A stretch of DNA of 6,206 bases from Gammaproteobacteria bacterium (GTDB lineage: Bacteria; Pseudomonadota; Gammaproteobacteria; Steroidobacterales; Steroidobacteraceae), in NCBI GenBank assembly GCA_009923475.1, contig RFTM01000111.1, positions 1-6,206 of the forward strand. The letters are read 5' to 3'. A program made the position numbers and the translations under genes. Each line of letters begins with the position of its first letter. The first letter of the stretch is position 1. Below, in pieces: positions 1 through 6,206 of the stretch. Under the pieces are notes generated by a model. That model searched no databases and was not told the origin of the DNA. It worked only from the letters and a program-made list of their open reading frames with translations.

Positions 1-16
1 GAGGTCCGCGCCGGCG
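1..16 (+). repeat. Left copy of the 16-base direct repeat, clipped by the window edge
   Basis: This copy sits in the frame of the AddB-like gene on the + strand (EVRAG). It could be longer than 16 bases to the left. Confidence 0.7.
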
Positions 17-1140
17 ACGACGGCGAGGAGGAAGAGCGGCGCGGCGACGGCGAAGATCGCGCGCCCGACGGGCCGGGCCGCGATGCCGCCGCCGCGCGAG
101 CAAAGGCGGCCGTGGAGTCTGCGCGTGCGGCCCGGCTCGCCGATCTTGCCCGCTCCCTCCCGGCGCGGCTGCGCGGCCCGGCGGACGGCCCGTCGCTCGA
201 GACCTGGCAGGACGATCACGGCCTGCCGTGGCCGGAGTCCGAGCCCATCCCGGGCGGCGCCGGCGCGCTCGGCGACCAGATCGACTGTCCGTTCCGGGCG
301 TACGCGACGCGACGCCTGGGGGCGCGCGAGGAGGAGGTCGCCGAGCCCGGCGTCGCGGCCTCCGACCGGGGCAGGCTCCTGCACCTCGCGCTCAAGAACT
401 TTTGGGACGAGACGGTGGACTCCGCCGGCTTGGCCGCGCTGTCCGGAGCGGACCGCGCCCGCCGCCTCGAAAAGTGCATCGACGATGCGGTGGTCGAACT
501 CGCGATGGAGATCGATGGTGATGAGCTGCGTGCCCGACTGCTGCTGCGCGAGCGGGCGCGCGCGCTGTCGCTCGGGCTGGAGGCGCTCGAGCTCGATGCG
601 ACGCGACCGGCCTTCGCGACGCTGCTGCGCGAGGGGCCGCTGGAGGCGACGATCGGCGGCGCCCGGGTCGCGGGCCGCATCGACCGCGCCGACCGGATGC
701 TCGGCGGCGACGCGCTGGCGGTGATCGACTACAAGAGCGGCACGCGCAAGAAGCTCAAGTTCGAGGGCGCGGAGATGGACGCGGTCCAGCTCTGGGTCTA
801 TGCGCAGATGCTGGAGTCGTCGGGCCTCGGCGCCGTGGAGGCGATCGGCAATCTCCATCTCGCCCGCAAGGGCACGGTGTACGAGGCGATCGCCGCGACG
901 CCTGATGCCTTGCCGAAGGCGAAGGACAAGGGTTGGACGACGGCACGCGCGGATGCGGAAGCGAGGATCCTGGCGCTCGCGCGGGGGTTCCTGGCCGGCG
1001 AGGCGCGCGTGGCTCCGCGGCGCAAGGCCTGCGAGTTCTGCGACCTTGCGGGGCTGTGCCGCAGGTCCGAGCTTGGCATCGCGGCCGAGGACGAGGCGGA
1101 TGCCGATGCCGAGGCCTCGGGCGGGGCAGGTGACGCATGA
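1..1140 (+). CDS. AddB-like PD-(D/E)XK nuclease with Fe-S staple, C-terminal part (5' end outside window)
   Basis: Likely the nuclease/inactive-helicase partner of the downstream RecB-like protein, acting in double-strand-end resection. The frame is open from base 1 to the TGA at 1138-1140 (379 codons), so the start is upstream; full-length relatives (the 'probable DNA repair protein' AddB-like family) run to about 900 residues. Counting from base 1, the RecB-type nuclease shows GRIDRAD (225-231, D228), the catalytic IDYKSG (D243, K245) and QLWVY (263-267, the QxxxY motif). Four cysteines fit the AddB iron-sulfur staple: C96 in DCPFRAY, then C344, C347 and C353 as CxxCx5C. GRLLHLALKNFW before the active site matches the family's motif I histidine region. 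The product ends in an acidic Ala/Asp/Glu tail. Odd: residues about 4-28 are a very charged, low-complexity stretch (GDDGEEEERR...) that I do not recognise from the family, so the extreme left end is less certain. An internal GTG at 112 is not the true start. Confidence 0.88.
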   Translation, partial: EVRAGDDGEEEERRGDGEDRAPDGPGRDAAAARAKAAVESARAARLADLARSLPARLRGPADGPSLETWQDDHGLPWPESEPIPGGAGALGDQIDCPFRAYATRRLGAREEEVAEPGVAASDRGRLLHLALKNFWDETVDSAGLAALSGADRARRLEKCIDDAVVELAMEIDGDELRARLLLRERARALSLGLEALELDATRPAFATLLREGPLEATIGGARVAGRIDRADRMLGGDALAVIDYKSGTRKKLKFEGAEMDAVQLWVYAQMLESSGLGAVEAIGNLHLARKGTVYEAIAATPDALPKAKDKGWTTARADAEARILALARGFLAGEARVAPRRKACEFCDLAGLCRRSELGIAAEDEADADAEASGGAGDA

Positions 1141-4100
1141 CCTCCCGCGCTCCCGCCGATGCGGCCGTCCGCGCCGAGGCGCTCGACACCGCCGCCTCGA
1201 TCATCCTGCAAGCGCCGGCCGGGTCGGGCAAGACGACCATCCTGACGCAACGCTTCCTCGCGCTGCTCCCGACCGTCGATACGCCCGAGTCGATCCTCGC
1301 CATGACCTTCACGCGCAAGGCGGCGGCGGAGATGCGCGAGCGCATCCTGGGCGCGCTGCGCGCGGCTGCCGCCGACGCCCCGCGGAAGCCCGAGGAGATG
1401 ACGACTTGGCGCCTCGCCCGGGCCGCGCGCGAGCACGCGCAGGCGCGCGGTTGGCGCTTGGAGGATCATCCGGCGCGGCTGCGGATCCTGACCATCGACG
1501 CGCTGAACCATTCCTTGGCGGCTGCGCTGCCGGTGGCGGCACGGGGCGCGGCCTCGCTCGCGCTCGTCGACAACGCGCAGGCGCTCTATCGCGAAGTGGC
1601 GCGGCGCACGCTGCAGGACGCGGAGTCGGATCCGACCATCGCGCCGCACTCGGGACATGTGTTCCAGCTGTTCGACAACAGCTGGGAGCGGCTCGAGGAA
1701 GCCTTGGCGCAGATGCTGGGGCGGCGCGCCGAATGGCTGCGCCACGTCTTCGACGCGTCGCCGGCGGAACTGCAAGCGGACGTCGAGCGGCACCTGCAGG
1801 CGCTCGCCACCGCGGTGCTGGAGCGGATCGACGCGGTGTTCCCGGTGGCCCTTCGGTCCGAGGCGCAGTCGCTCGCGACCGAGGCCGTCGCGGCGCTCAA
1901 GGCGGCGCGGCCGGATTCGCCGCTGATCGAGGCCTGGAGCCCGCTGGTGACCGCGGCGGGCAAGGCGCCACGCGCCCTGGGCACCGGGGTCGGGGACCTG
2001 CCGGCTTGGCGCGCGATCGCGTCCATGGCATTCACGGATTCGTCGTCCGATGCCGGGCCGCCGTTCCGCAAGGCCGTCAACATCGGTCACGGATTCCCGC
2101 CGACCGCCGTGGACCGCAAGAAGGACATGATGGCTTGGCTGCAGGCGTTGCAGCGCATCCCGGGTCTGGGCGAAGCGCTGGAGGCGGTGCGTGACGCGCC
2201 GTCTCCGACGCTGGAGGCCGGCGATGCCAAGGCCTTGGAGTCCATCCTGTCGATGCTGCGTTACGCCGCGGCGGAGCTGAGGCTGCGGTTCCGCGAGGCG
2301 GGCCAGTCGGACCATGTGCAAGTGGCTTTCGATGCCTGCGAGGCCTTGGAGCACGCGCAGGGCGGCGCGGACGACGGCGACATGCTTCCGAGCGCGCGCG
2401 CCCTGCATCAGGGAACGGTGCTGCGCCACGTGCTGATCGACGAATTCCAGGACACGTCGCACGCCCAGTTCCGGCTGCTCGAGGCCTTGGTCGCGGATTG
2501 GTCGGGGACCGACGGGCGGACCTTGTTCGCCGTCGGCGACCCGATGCAGTCCATCTACCAGTTCCGCGAAGCGGACGTCGGCCTGTTCACGCAGGCGAAG
2601 ACCCATGGCGTGGGTCGCGTCGAGCTCAAGCCGCTCGCCTTGACCGCGAACTTCCGCTCGCAGCCGGCGGTGGTCGACTTCGTCAACGAGACGTTCGGCC
2701 GGATCTTCCCGCCGCAGCCCTCGTCGATCGAGGCCGCAGTGCCTTACCTCCGCTTCGAGGCGAACACCGACGCGACTCCGAGGCTGCGGACCGGGGTCGA
2801 GCTGCATGCCTTGCGAGGCAGCGACGACCGCGAAGCCGACGAAGTTCGGGAAGCGATGCGCATCAGGGCGGTCATCGAGGATGCCCGCCGCAAGGATCCC
2901 GCGGCGACCATCGCGGTGCTGGTCAGCGTGCGCAACCACGCGACCCGCATCGTCGATGCGCTGCGCGCGGCGGACATCGCGGTGCAGGGCGTCGACCTCG
3001 TGCCCCTCGCGGAGGCGCCGGTGGTGCAGGACCTGGTGTCGCTGACGCGCGCGATCGTCTCGCCGACGGACCGCGTGGCCTGGTTGTCGGTGCTGCGCGC
3101 GCCGTGGTGCGGCCTGGGGCTCGCCGACCTGACGCAGCTCTTCGCCGGCAGGCCGCGCGCGACGGTCGCGGAACTGCTGGCCGACGATCGACGCCGTGCC
3201 GGCTTGTCGCCCGAGGGCGCGCAACGCCTGCAAAGGGTCTGGCCGCTCCTCGAGGCGGCTGCCGCAGCCGCTGCCATGCCGATCGCGCTGCGCGTCGAGT
3301 CCTTGTGGTTGCACCTCGACGGGCCGCGCGCGTATGCCGATACCACCGCGCTGGAAGATGCCCGGCGCTACCTCGATACGCTCGCGGACGAGACGGCGGC
3401 CACCGGTCGGCTGGAGCCTGCCCACCTCAATACGCTGCTGGAAGGGTTGTTCGCCGGCGGCGACAGCATCGCGTCCGGCGCGGTGCAGGTGATGACCATC
3501 CACAGGGCGAAGGGCTTGGAGTTCGACCTGGTCGTGTTGCCGGGCCTGAACCGTCGCCCGCGCCACGATATCCAGGGTTTGCTCGACTGGATCTCCTGGG
3601 AGGATGACGCGGACGGCACCGAGCGACGATTGCTCGCGCCCACCCACGGAACGCGTCGTGACGGCGAGCAGGACCTTCCGGGCAGCTTGCGCGCGACGCT
3701 GCGCGCCATGCGCAGCGCCCGCCAGTCGCGCGAGCGCGCGCGTCTGCTCTATGTCGCGATGACGCGCGCTCGGACGGCCCTGCACCTCTTCGCGACCCTC
3801 AAGCCCGCGGGCGGCAAGAAGGCGGATCCGTCGTCGCCTTCTCCTGCGGCCCCGTCGGCACGCGGCTCGCTCGGCGTGTTGTGGCCGGCCCTGGGCCCGG
3901 CGTTCACCGACGCATGGCATCGGGACGACGGGCGCGGCGTCGATGGTGCCGTCGCTGCGCCGGGCCTCACGCGTCTGCGCAACGACCTCGCGCCCCCGGC
4001 ATGGCCGGAAGACGCGGTATTCGAGCGCCTCTCGTTGCCGAGCGCCGAGCTCTTGGCGACGCCGGAGAACGGCTGGGCGAGCGACATGGCGAGGCTTGCG

Positions 4101-4610
4101 GGAACGGTGGTGCACCGGGAGCTAGAGCGCCTCGCCAGGATGGAGCCGCTGCCCGAGGCCGCGTCGGTCGAGGGCGACCGTCCGCGGCTGCGGGCCTTGC
4201 TGGCGGCCGAGGGCGTGGTCGATGAGGAGCTGGAGACGGCGACCGAGCGGGTCGTCGGCGCGCTGCGGACCACGCTCTCGCGGGAGCGCGGCCGCTGGAT
4301 CCTGGCGCGGCATCCGCTCGACGATTTCGTCGAGCATGAACTCACGGGCGTCTACGAGGGCCGCATCGAGAACATCGTCATCGACAGGACCTTCGTCGAC
4401 GCCGACGGGACGCGATGGGTCATCGACCACAAGACGAGCTGGCACGAGGGCGGCGACCTCGAGGCCTTCGTCGCGGAGCGCCGCGATGCCTATGCGTCGC
4501 AGCTGCGGAAGTACAAGGCGTTCGCGAGCCGCCTCGGCCCGCAGCCCGTGCGCACGGCGCTCTATTTCCCGCTGCTCGGCGGCCGCTTCGAGGAATACGA
4601 TCCCGGTTGA
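1137..4610 (+). CDS. RecB/AddA-like UvrD-family helicase with C-terminal RecB nuclease domain
   Basis: ATP-driven superfamily 1 DNA helicase fused to an exonuclease, 1157 residues and apparently complete; expected to unwind and degrade double-strand ends with the AddB-like protein. Helicase motifs in order: Walker A APAGSGKT (26-33), Ia AMTFTRKAAAEM (55-66), II/Walker B IDEFQDT (434-440), III VGDPMQSIYQFR (466-477), IV LTANFRSQ (502-509), V MTIHRAKGLEF (786-796), VI YVAMTRAR (872-879). The C-terminal nuclease has GTVVHRELE (989-997), IDRTF (D1083), IDHKTS (D1097, K1099) and QLRKY (1122-1126), so both ATPase and nuclease look intact. The ATG overlaps the preceding stop (ATGA), which implies translational coupling; a modest purine-rich GGGGCAGG lies six bases upstream of the ATG. 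The nuclease motifs group it with the RecB-like partners of AddB-like proteins in beta/gammaproteobacteria rather than with canonical E. coli RecB. The name recB or addA cannot be chosen from sequence alone. Confidence 0.95.
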   Translation: MTSRAPADAAVRAEALDTAASIILQAPAGSGKTTILTQRFLALLPTVDTPESILAMTFTRKAAAEMRERILGALRAAAADAPRKPEEMTTWRLARAAREHAQARGWRLEDHPARLRILTIDALNHSLAAALPVAARGAASLALVDNAQALYREVARRTLQDAESDPTIAPHSGHVFQLFDNSWERLEEALAQMLGRRAEWLRHVFDASPAELQADVERHLQALATAVLERIDAVFPVALRSEAQSLATEAVAALKAARPDSPLIEAWSPLVTAAGKAPRALGTGVGDLPAWRAIASMAFTDSSSDAGPPFRKAVNIGHGFPPTAVDRKKDMMAWLQALQRIPGLGEALEAVRDAPSPTLEAGDAKALESILSMLRYAAAELRLRFREAGQSDHVQVAFDACEALEHAQGGADDGDMLPSARALHQGTVLRHVLIDEFQDTSHAQFRLLEALVADWSGTDGRTLFAVGDPMQSIYQFREADVGLFTQAKTHGVGRVELKPLALTANFRSQPAVVDFVNETFGRIFPPQPSSIEAAVPYLRFEANTDATPRLRTGVELHALRGSDDREADEVREAMRIRAVIEDARRKDPAATIAVLVSVRNHATRIVDALRAADIAVQGVDLVPLAEAPVVQDLVSLTRAIVSPTDRVAWLSVLRAPWCGLGLADLTQLFAGRPRATVAELLADDRRRAGLSPEGAQRLQRVWPLLEAAAAAAAMPIALRVESLWLHLDGPRAYADTTALEDARRYLDTLADETAATGRLEPAHLNTLLEGLFAGGDSIASGAVQVMTIHRAKGLEFDLVVLPGLNRRPRHDIQGLLDWISWEDDADGTERRLLAPTHGTRRDGEQDLPGSLRATLRAMRSARQSRERARLLYVAMTRARTALHLFATLKPAGGKKADPSSPSPAAPSARGSLGVLWPALGPAFTDAWHRDDGRGVDGAVAAPGLTRLRNDLAPPAWPEDAVFERLSLPSAELLATPENGWASDMARLAGTVVHRELERLARMEPLPEAASVEGDRPRLRALLAAEGVVDEELETATERVVGALRTTLSRERGRWILARHPLDDFVEHELTGVYEGRIENIVIDRTFVDADGTRWVIDHKTSWHEGGDLEAFVAERRDAYASQLRKYKAFASRLGPQPVRTALYFPLLGGRFEEYDPG

Positions 4611-4639
4611 GCGACCGGCGTCGCGCGCGAAGTCGCGCG
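4611..4639. terminator. GC-rich dyads between convergent genes, possible weak bidirectional terminator
   Basis: This 29-base spacer separates the stop of the helicase gene (+) from the stop of gspN (-). It holds two short hairpin options: GCGAC (4611-4615) with GTCGC (4620-4624) around a four-base loop, and CGCGCG (4624-4629) with CGCGCG (4634-4639) around AAGT. They share a base and so exclude each other in part. There is no T-tract on either side, so this is not a classical intrinsic terminator. Position is the main argument, and self-complementary GC runs are common at this base composition. Confidence 0.25.
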
Positions 4640-5422
4640 TCAGCGCCACTCGACGGACAGGGCATGCCGGCCGGCCGCATCCGGCGGGCCGAACACCTGA
4701 AGGCGCGGCCGCCATGCGGCATCGCGCGCACGCACGGTGCCCGTGAGTCGCCACGCGCCGCCCGGTGGGGCAGGGGCATCCGCCGCGACGCCCGTGACCG
4801 GACGCAAGCTCGCGCGCACTTCGAGCGGGCCACCGCGGTCCGATATCTCGCCGAGCGGCACAGGCCCGTCGCGCCATGCGAGCCGAAGGTCGCCGAGGGT
4901 GGCGCGCTCCCGGTCTAGCGACACCAGGCCATCGGCATCCACCACGCCGACGATGCGCGTCAGTCGACCGTCTTGGACTTCGAGACCAGCCAGGTCGATG
5001 CGTAGCCGACCTTCACCGGGAGACCAGGCGTCGATGATGCCTTGCGGCCAGATCGGCAATGCGCGCAGGGTGGCGACATCGGCGACGCCGCGCAGGTCCT
5101 TGAGGGCCACGCGGCGCCGCGACAGGTCGAAGGTGGCGGAGACGCCGCTCGCGCGATGCTGCCAGTCGGCGGTGCCCTTCGCGTGCCCGAGGAACAGCGG
5201 CCACCGACGGAGCCGCCACGCGATCGCACCGGCTGAGCCGCCGCGGATCCGCAGGTCGTCGCAGCGGCCGTCCCAGAGGCCTGCCGCGCCCTCGCACGCC
5301 ACGCCGCTGGGCAGTGCGCGCGCCGCAAGACGGGCGGGGAACCAGACGAAGAGGCCGACGAGAGCTGCGAGCAGCGCCGCGATGCCGTAGATCGCCGGTC
5401 TGCGGGCGACCTTGGCCCTCAC
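4640..5422 (-). CDS. gspN: Type II secretion system protein N (GspN)
   Basis: Accessory inner-membrane protein of the type II secretion machine, with a short cytoplasmic N-terminus and a periplasmic beta-rich domain; its precise role is not settled and many systems lack it. The chosen start is the GTG at 5422-5420, whose GTGA overlaps the upstream GspM stop; there is no Shine-Dalgarno-like sequence before it, which favours coupling. This gives 260 residues, normal for the family. Visible: basic N-terminus (VRAKVARRP), one membrane segment at about 11-28 (IYGIAALLAALVGLFVWF), then the family signature GLWDGR (48-53), repeating weakly amphipathic beta-type stretches, and the typical end FGPPDAAGRHALSV. 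Cysteines 43 and 54 flank the GLW motif and could form a periplasmic disulfide (inference). The frame extends upstream to 5506, but that extension is Arg/His-rich and overlaps the GspM coding region. No gspD follows: the gene converges on the helicase gene, so the operon ends here. Confidence 0.86.
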   Translation of the reverse strand: MRAKVARRPAIYGIAALLAALVGLFVWFPARLAARALPSGVACEGAAGLWDGRCDDLRIRGGSAGAIAWRLRRWPLFLGHAKGTADWQHRASGVSATFDLSRRRVALKDLRGVADVATLRALPIWPQGIIDAWSPGEGRLRIDLAGLEVQDGRLTRIVGVVDADGLVSLDRERATLGDLRLAWRDGPVPLGEISDRGGPLEVRASLRPVTGVAADAPAPPGGAWRLTGTVRARDAAWRPRLQVFGPPDAAGRHALSVEWR

Positions 5423-5700
5423 GGCGCGCGCAGCAGCAGCGTCGCCTCGACGCGGCCGGGTCGCGTGCGCGTGATCTCCGCGCCGACCACCGTGATGCCC
5501 TCCCATCGGGCCAGCGACCCGGCGAGGGTCGCGACCGCGTCGAACGGAGCGTCACGCAGCACGAGCTGCAACCGGCCCGGTGCGACGGACTGCACGGTCA
5601 CCACGTCCGCGGCGAGGCCGGCGCGTTCGACACCCCGGGCGACCCGCGACTGCAGCAGCGTCGACGCCTCGCCTGCGGTGGCGGAGAGGTCCGCGCCGGC
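5419..5700 (-). other. gspM: GspM segment: C-terminal periplasmic domain of type II secretion protein M, truncated
   Basis: GspM is an inner-membrane assembly-platform protein that partners GspL in type II secretion. This segment (93 residues) shows the ferredoxin-like periplasmic domain: a helix STLLQSRVARGVERAGL, then strand VVTVQSVAPGRLQLVLRDA, the family phrase PFDAV, helix ATLAGSLARW, then strands GITVVGAEITR and GRVEATLLLR. Full-length GspM is about 150-200 residues with an N-terminal membrane helix and coiled coil; both are absent because the frame changes identity at about 5700. Its position directly upstream of gspN with a four-base stop/start overlap is the usual gspM-gspN order and strengthens both calls. 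GspM is poorly conserved, so the name rests on context as much as on motifs; the subtype (M or Mb) is not decided. Confidence 0.72.
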
Positions 5701-6206
5701 GCCCAGCCGGGCGGCGATGCTCGCCAGGTGGCAGGTGTTCATGGCCACGATGTGGCTGAAGACGTCCGACACCGGCAGGCCGCCCTCGCGGATGCAGCGG
5801 TAGAAGTTCTGCTTGTGCCCCTCGAAGGGCTTCCCCTTGTAGAGGGCCTTGAGGTCGTCGTCGCCGAACTTCTCCTTGTCCCAGCCCTCCTCGATCGGCG
5901 TGCCGGTGATCTTCTGGCGGTTGACGAACATGCGGCCCTTCGTGCCCTCGAAGAGGATGCCGTTGTCGCCCCGGCTGGTGATCACCAGTTCGGTGCCGCC
6001 GGGGAACCTGCAGGGCACTGAGAAATCGTGCGACGTGTTGTAGCAGTCGTCGACGGTCGGGTAGCCGTCCTTGAACGGCACGGGATGCTTGGCGTCGGCG
6101 CCGTTGATCTCGATCGGCCCCTTCCCCTTCGCGTCCTGCTTGAGGGCCCAGTGGGCGATGTCGACGTGGTGCGCGCCCCAATCGGTGAACTTGCCGCCGG
6201 AGTACT
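5419..6206 (-). CDS. Chimeric reading frame: Gfo/Idh/MocA oxidoreductase joined to GspM C-terminus (5' end outside window)
   Basis: One uninterrupted frame runs from the right window edge (first full codon 6204-6202) to a TGA at 5421-5419, 261 residues in the window. It reads as two unrelated proteins: residues 1-168 are the C-terminal domain of a sugar-type oxidoreductase, residues 169-261 the C-terminal domain of GspM. The change falls at about 5700. A cytoplasmic dehydrogenase joined to the periplasmic end of an inner-membrane secretion protein, without the GspM membrane anchor, makes little biological sense. GC content steps from about 66% to about 77% at the same place (hand count). An automatic caller would name the whole frame an oxidoreductase, and the ATG at 6081 would be chosen wrongly as its start. 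Likeliest an assembly chimera; a real insertion or fusion is the alternative. Confidence 0.8.
   Translation of the reverse strand, partial: YSGGKFTDWGAHHVDIAHWALKQDAKGKGPIEINGADAKHPVPFKDGYPTVDDCYNTSHDFSVPCRFPGGTELVITSRGDNGILFEGTKGRMFVNRQKITGTPIEEGWDKEKFGDDDLKALYKGKPFEGHKQNFYRCIREGGLPVSDVFSHIVAMNTCHLASIAARLGAGADLSATAGEASTLLQSRVARGVERAGLAADVVTVQSVAPGRLQLVLRDAPFDAVATLAGSLARWEGITVVGAEITRTRPGRVEATLLLRAP
5686..5701 (+). repeat. 16-base direct repeat at the oxidoreductase/GspM junction
   Basis: GAGGTCCGCGCCGGCG here is identical to bases 1-16 of the window and in the same orientation. It ends exactly where oxidoreductase homology stops. In both copies the minus strand reads A-G-A-D-L in the frame considered here. 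The match cannot be followed leftward at the other copy because the window begins there; rightward it ends after 16 bases. Confidence 0.7.
5701..6206 (-). other. Oxidoreductase segment: C-terminal domain of a Gfo/Idh/MocA family protein
   Basis: NAD(P)-dependent oxidoreductases of this family act on sugars, inositols and related compounds; the substrate cannot be told here because the N-terminal Rossmann fold lies outside the window. Seen: GAHHVDIAHW (residues 10-19 from codon 6204), the conserved His/Asp block near the active site; DDCYNTSHDFSVPCRFPGG and GDNGILFEGTKGRMFVNRQ, the beta-sheet strands of the C-terminal domain; then GHKQNFYRCIREGG and SHIVAMNTCHLASIAARLG, the closing helices. 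These phrases are very characteristic of the large planctomycete-type paralog group. In such proteins the last motif is followed by roughly 30 more residues (of the type RKLRWDP...), which are missing here: homology stops right after ARLG at 5701. Confidence 0.85.

Noticed and set aside
112..114. GTG at 112 as start of a short nuclease gene
   Set aside because: The frame is open to the window edge, and AddB-like relatives carry some 500 or more residues before the nuclease domain. A start here would give only the nuclease domain.
2498..3607. Open frame of 369 codons on the + strand inside the helicase gene
   Set aside because: It is out of frame with the helicase motifs and has shadow composition (Arg/Ala/Gly runs); the real product in this region contains motifs III-V.
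798..4115. Open frame of 1105 codons on the minus strand opposite the repair genes
   Set aside because: It is Arg/Gly/His-rich without domains and lies opposite a helicase and nuclease with every catalytic motif. Long stop-free antisense frames are expected at this GC content.
4737..5390. Open frame of 217 codons on the + strand opposite gspN
   Set aside because: It is Arg/Ser/Pro-rich with no recognisable domain and lies fully antisense to gspN, which has a membrane segment and family signatures.
5423..5506. Longer GspN start at ATG 5506
   Set aside because: The extra 28 residues are His/Arg/Gly-rich, overlap the conserved end of GspM, and precede a normal basic-then-hydrophobic N-terminus beginning at GTG 5422.
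6079..6081. ATG at 6081 (minus) as the start of the oxidoreductase frame
   Set aside because: The 41 codons upstream up to the window edge hold conserved family sequence (GAHHVDIAHW), so the true start is outside the window.

Overview
The window is GC-rich (by eye about 70% or more over most of it) and carries dense, G/C-ending coding sequence. Most of it looks like a proteobacterium, probably a beta- or gammaproteobacterium such as a Xanthomonadales relative. The grounds are an AddB-like/RecB-like gene pair of the kind found in those groups and the end of a type II secretion (gsp) operon.

Layout. On the + strand, 1-1140 is the C-terminal part of an AddB-like PD-(D/E)XK nuclease with an iron-sulfur 'staple' (its 5' end lies outside the window). 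It overlaps by ATGA with a complete 1157-residue RecB/AddA-like helicase-nuclease (1137-4610). Together they would form a two-subunit helicase-nuclease that resects double-strand DNA ends for recombination. A GC-rich spacer of 29 bases separates this pair from a convergent minus-strand block. That block holds gspN (4640-5422) and, upstream of it and coupled by GTGA, a reading frame that ends as GspM (5419 to about 5700).

The oddity is the minus-strand frame 5419-6206. Its upstream 168 residues are the C-terminal domain of a Gfo/Idh/MocA oxidoreductase of the type abundant in Planctomycetes and similar phyla. Its last 93 residues are the C-terminal domain of GspM. The identity changes at about 5700, where GC content falls from about 77% (5421-5700) to about 66% (5701-6206). 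The 16 bases 5686-5701 at this junction are identical to the first 16 bases of the window. I read this as most likely a chimeric assembly (two organisms joined), less likely a real insertion or fusion. If so, the oxidoreductase should not be assigned to the same genome as the rest.

I see no tRNA, rRNA, CRISPR array, insertion sequence or recognisable promoter. I do not see a novel biological system; the junction is the point that most needs checking.
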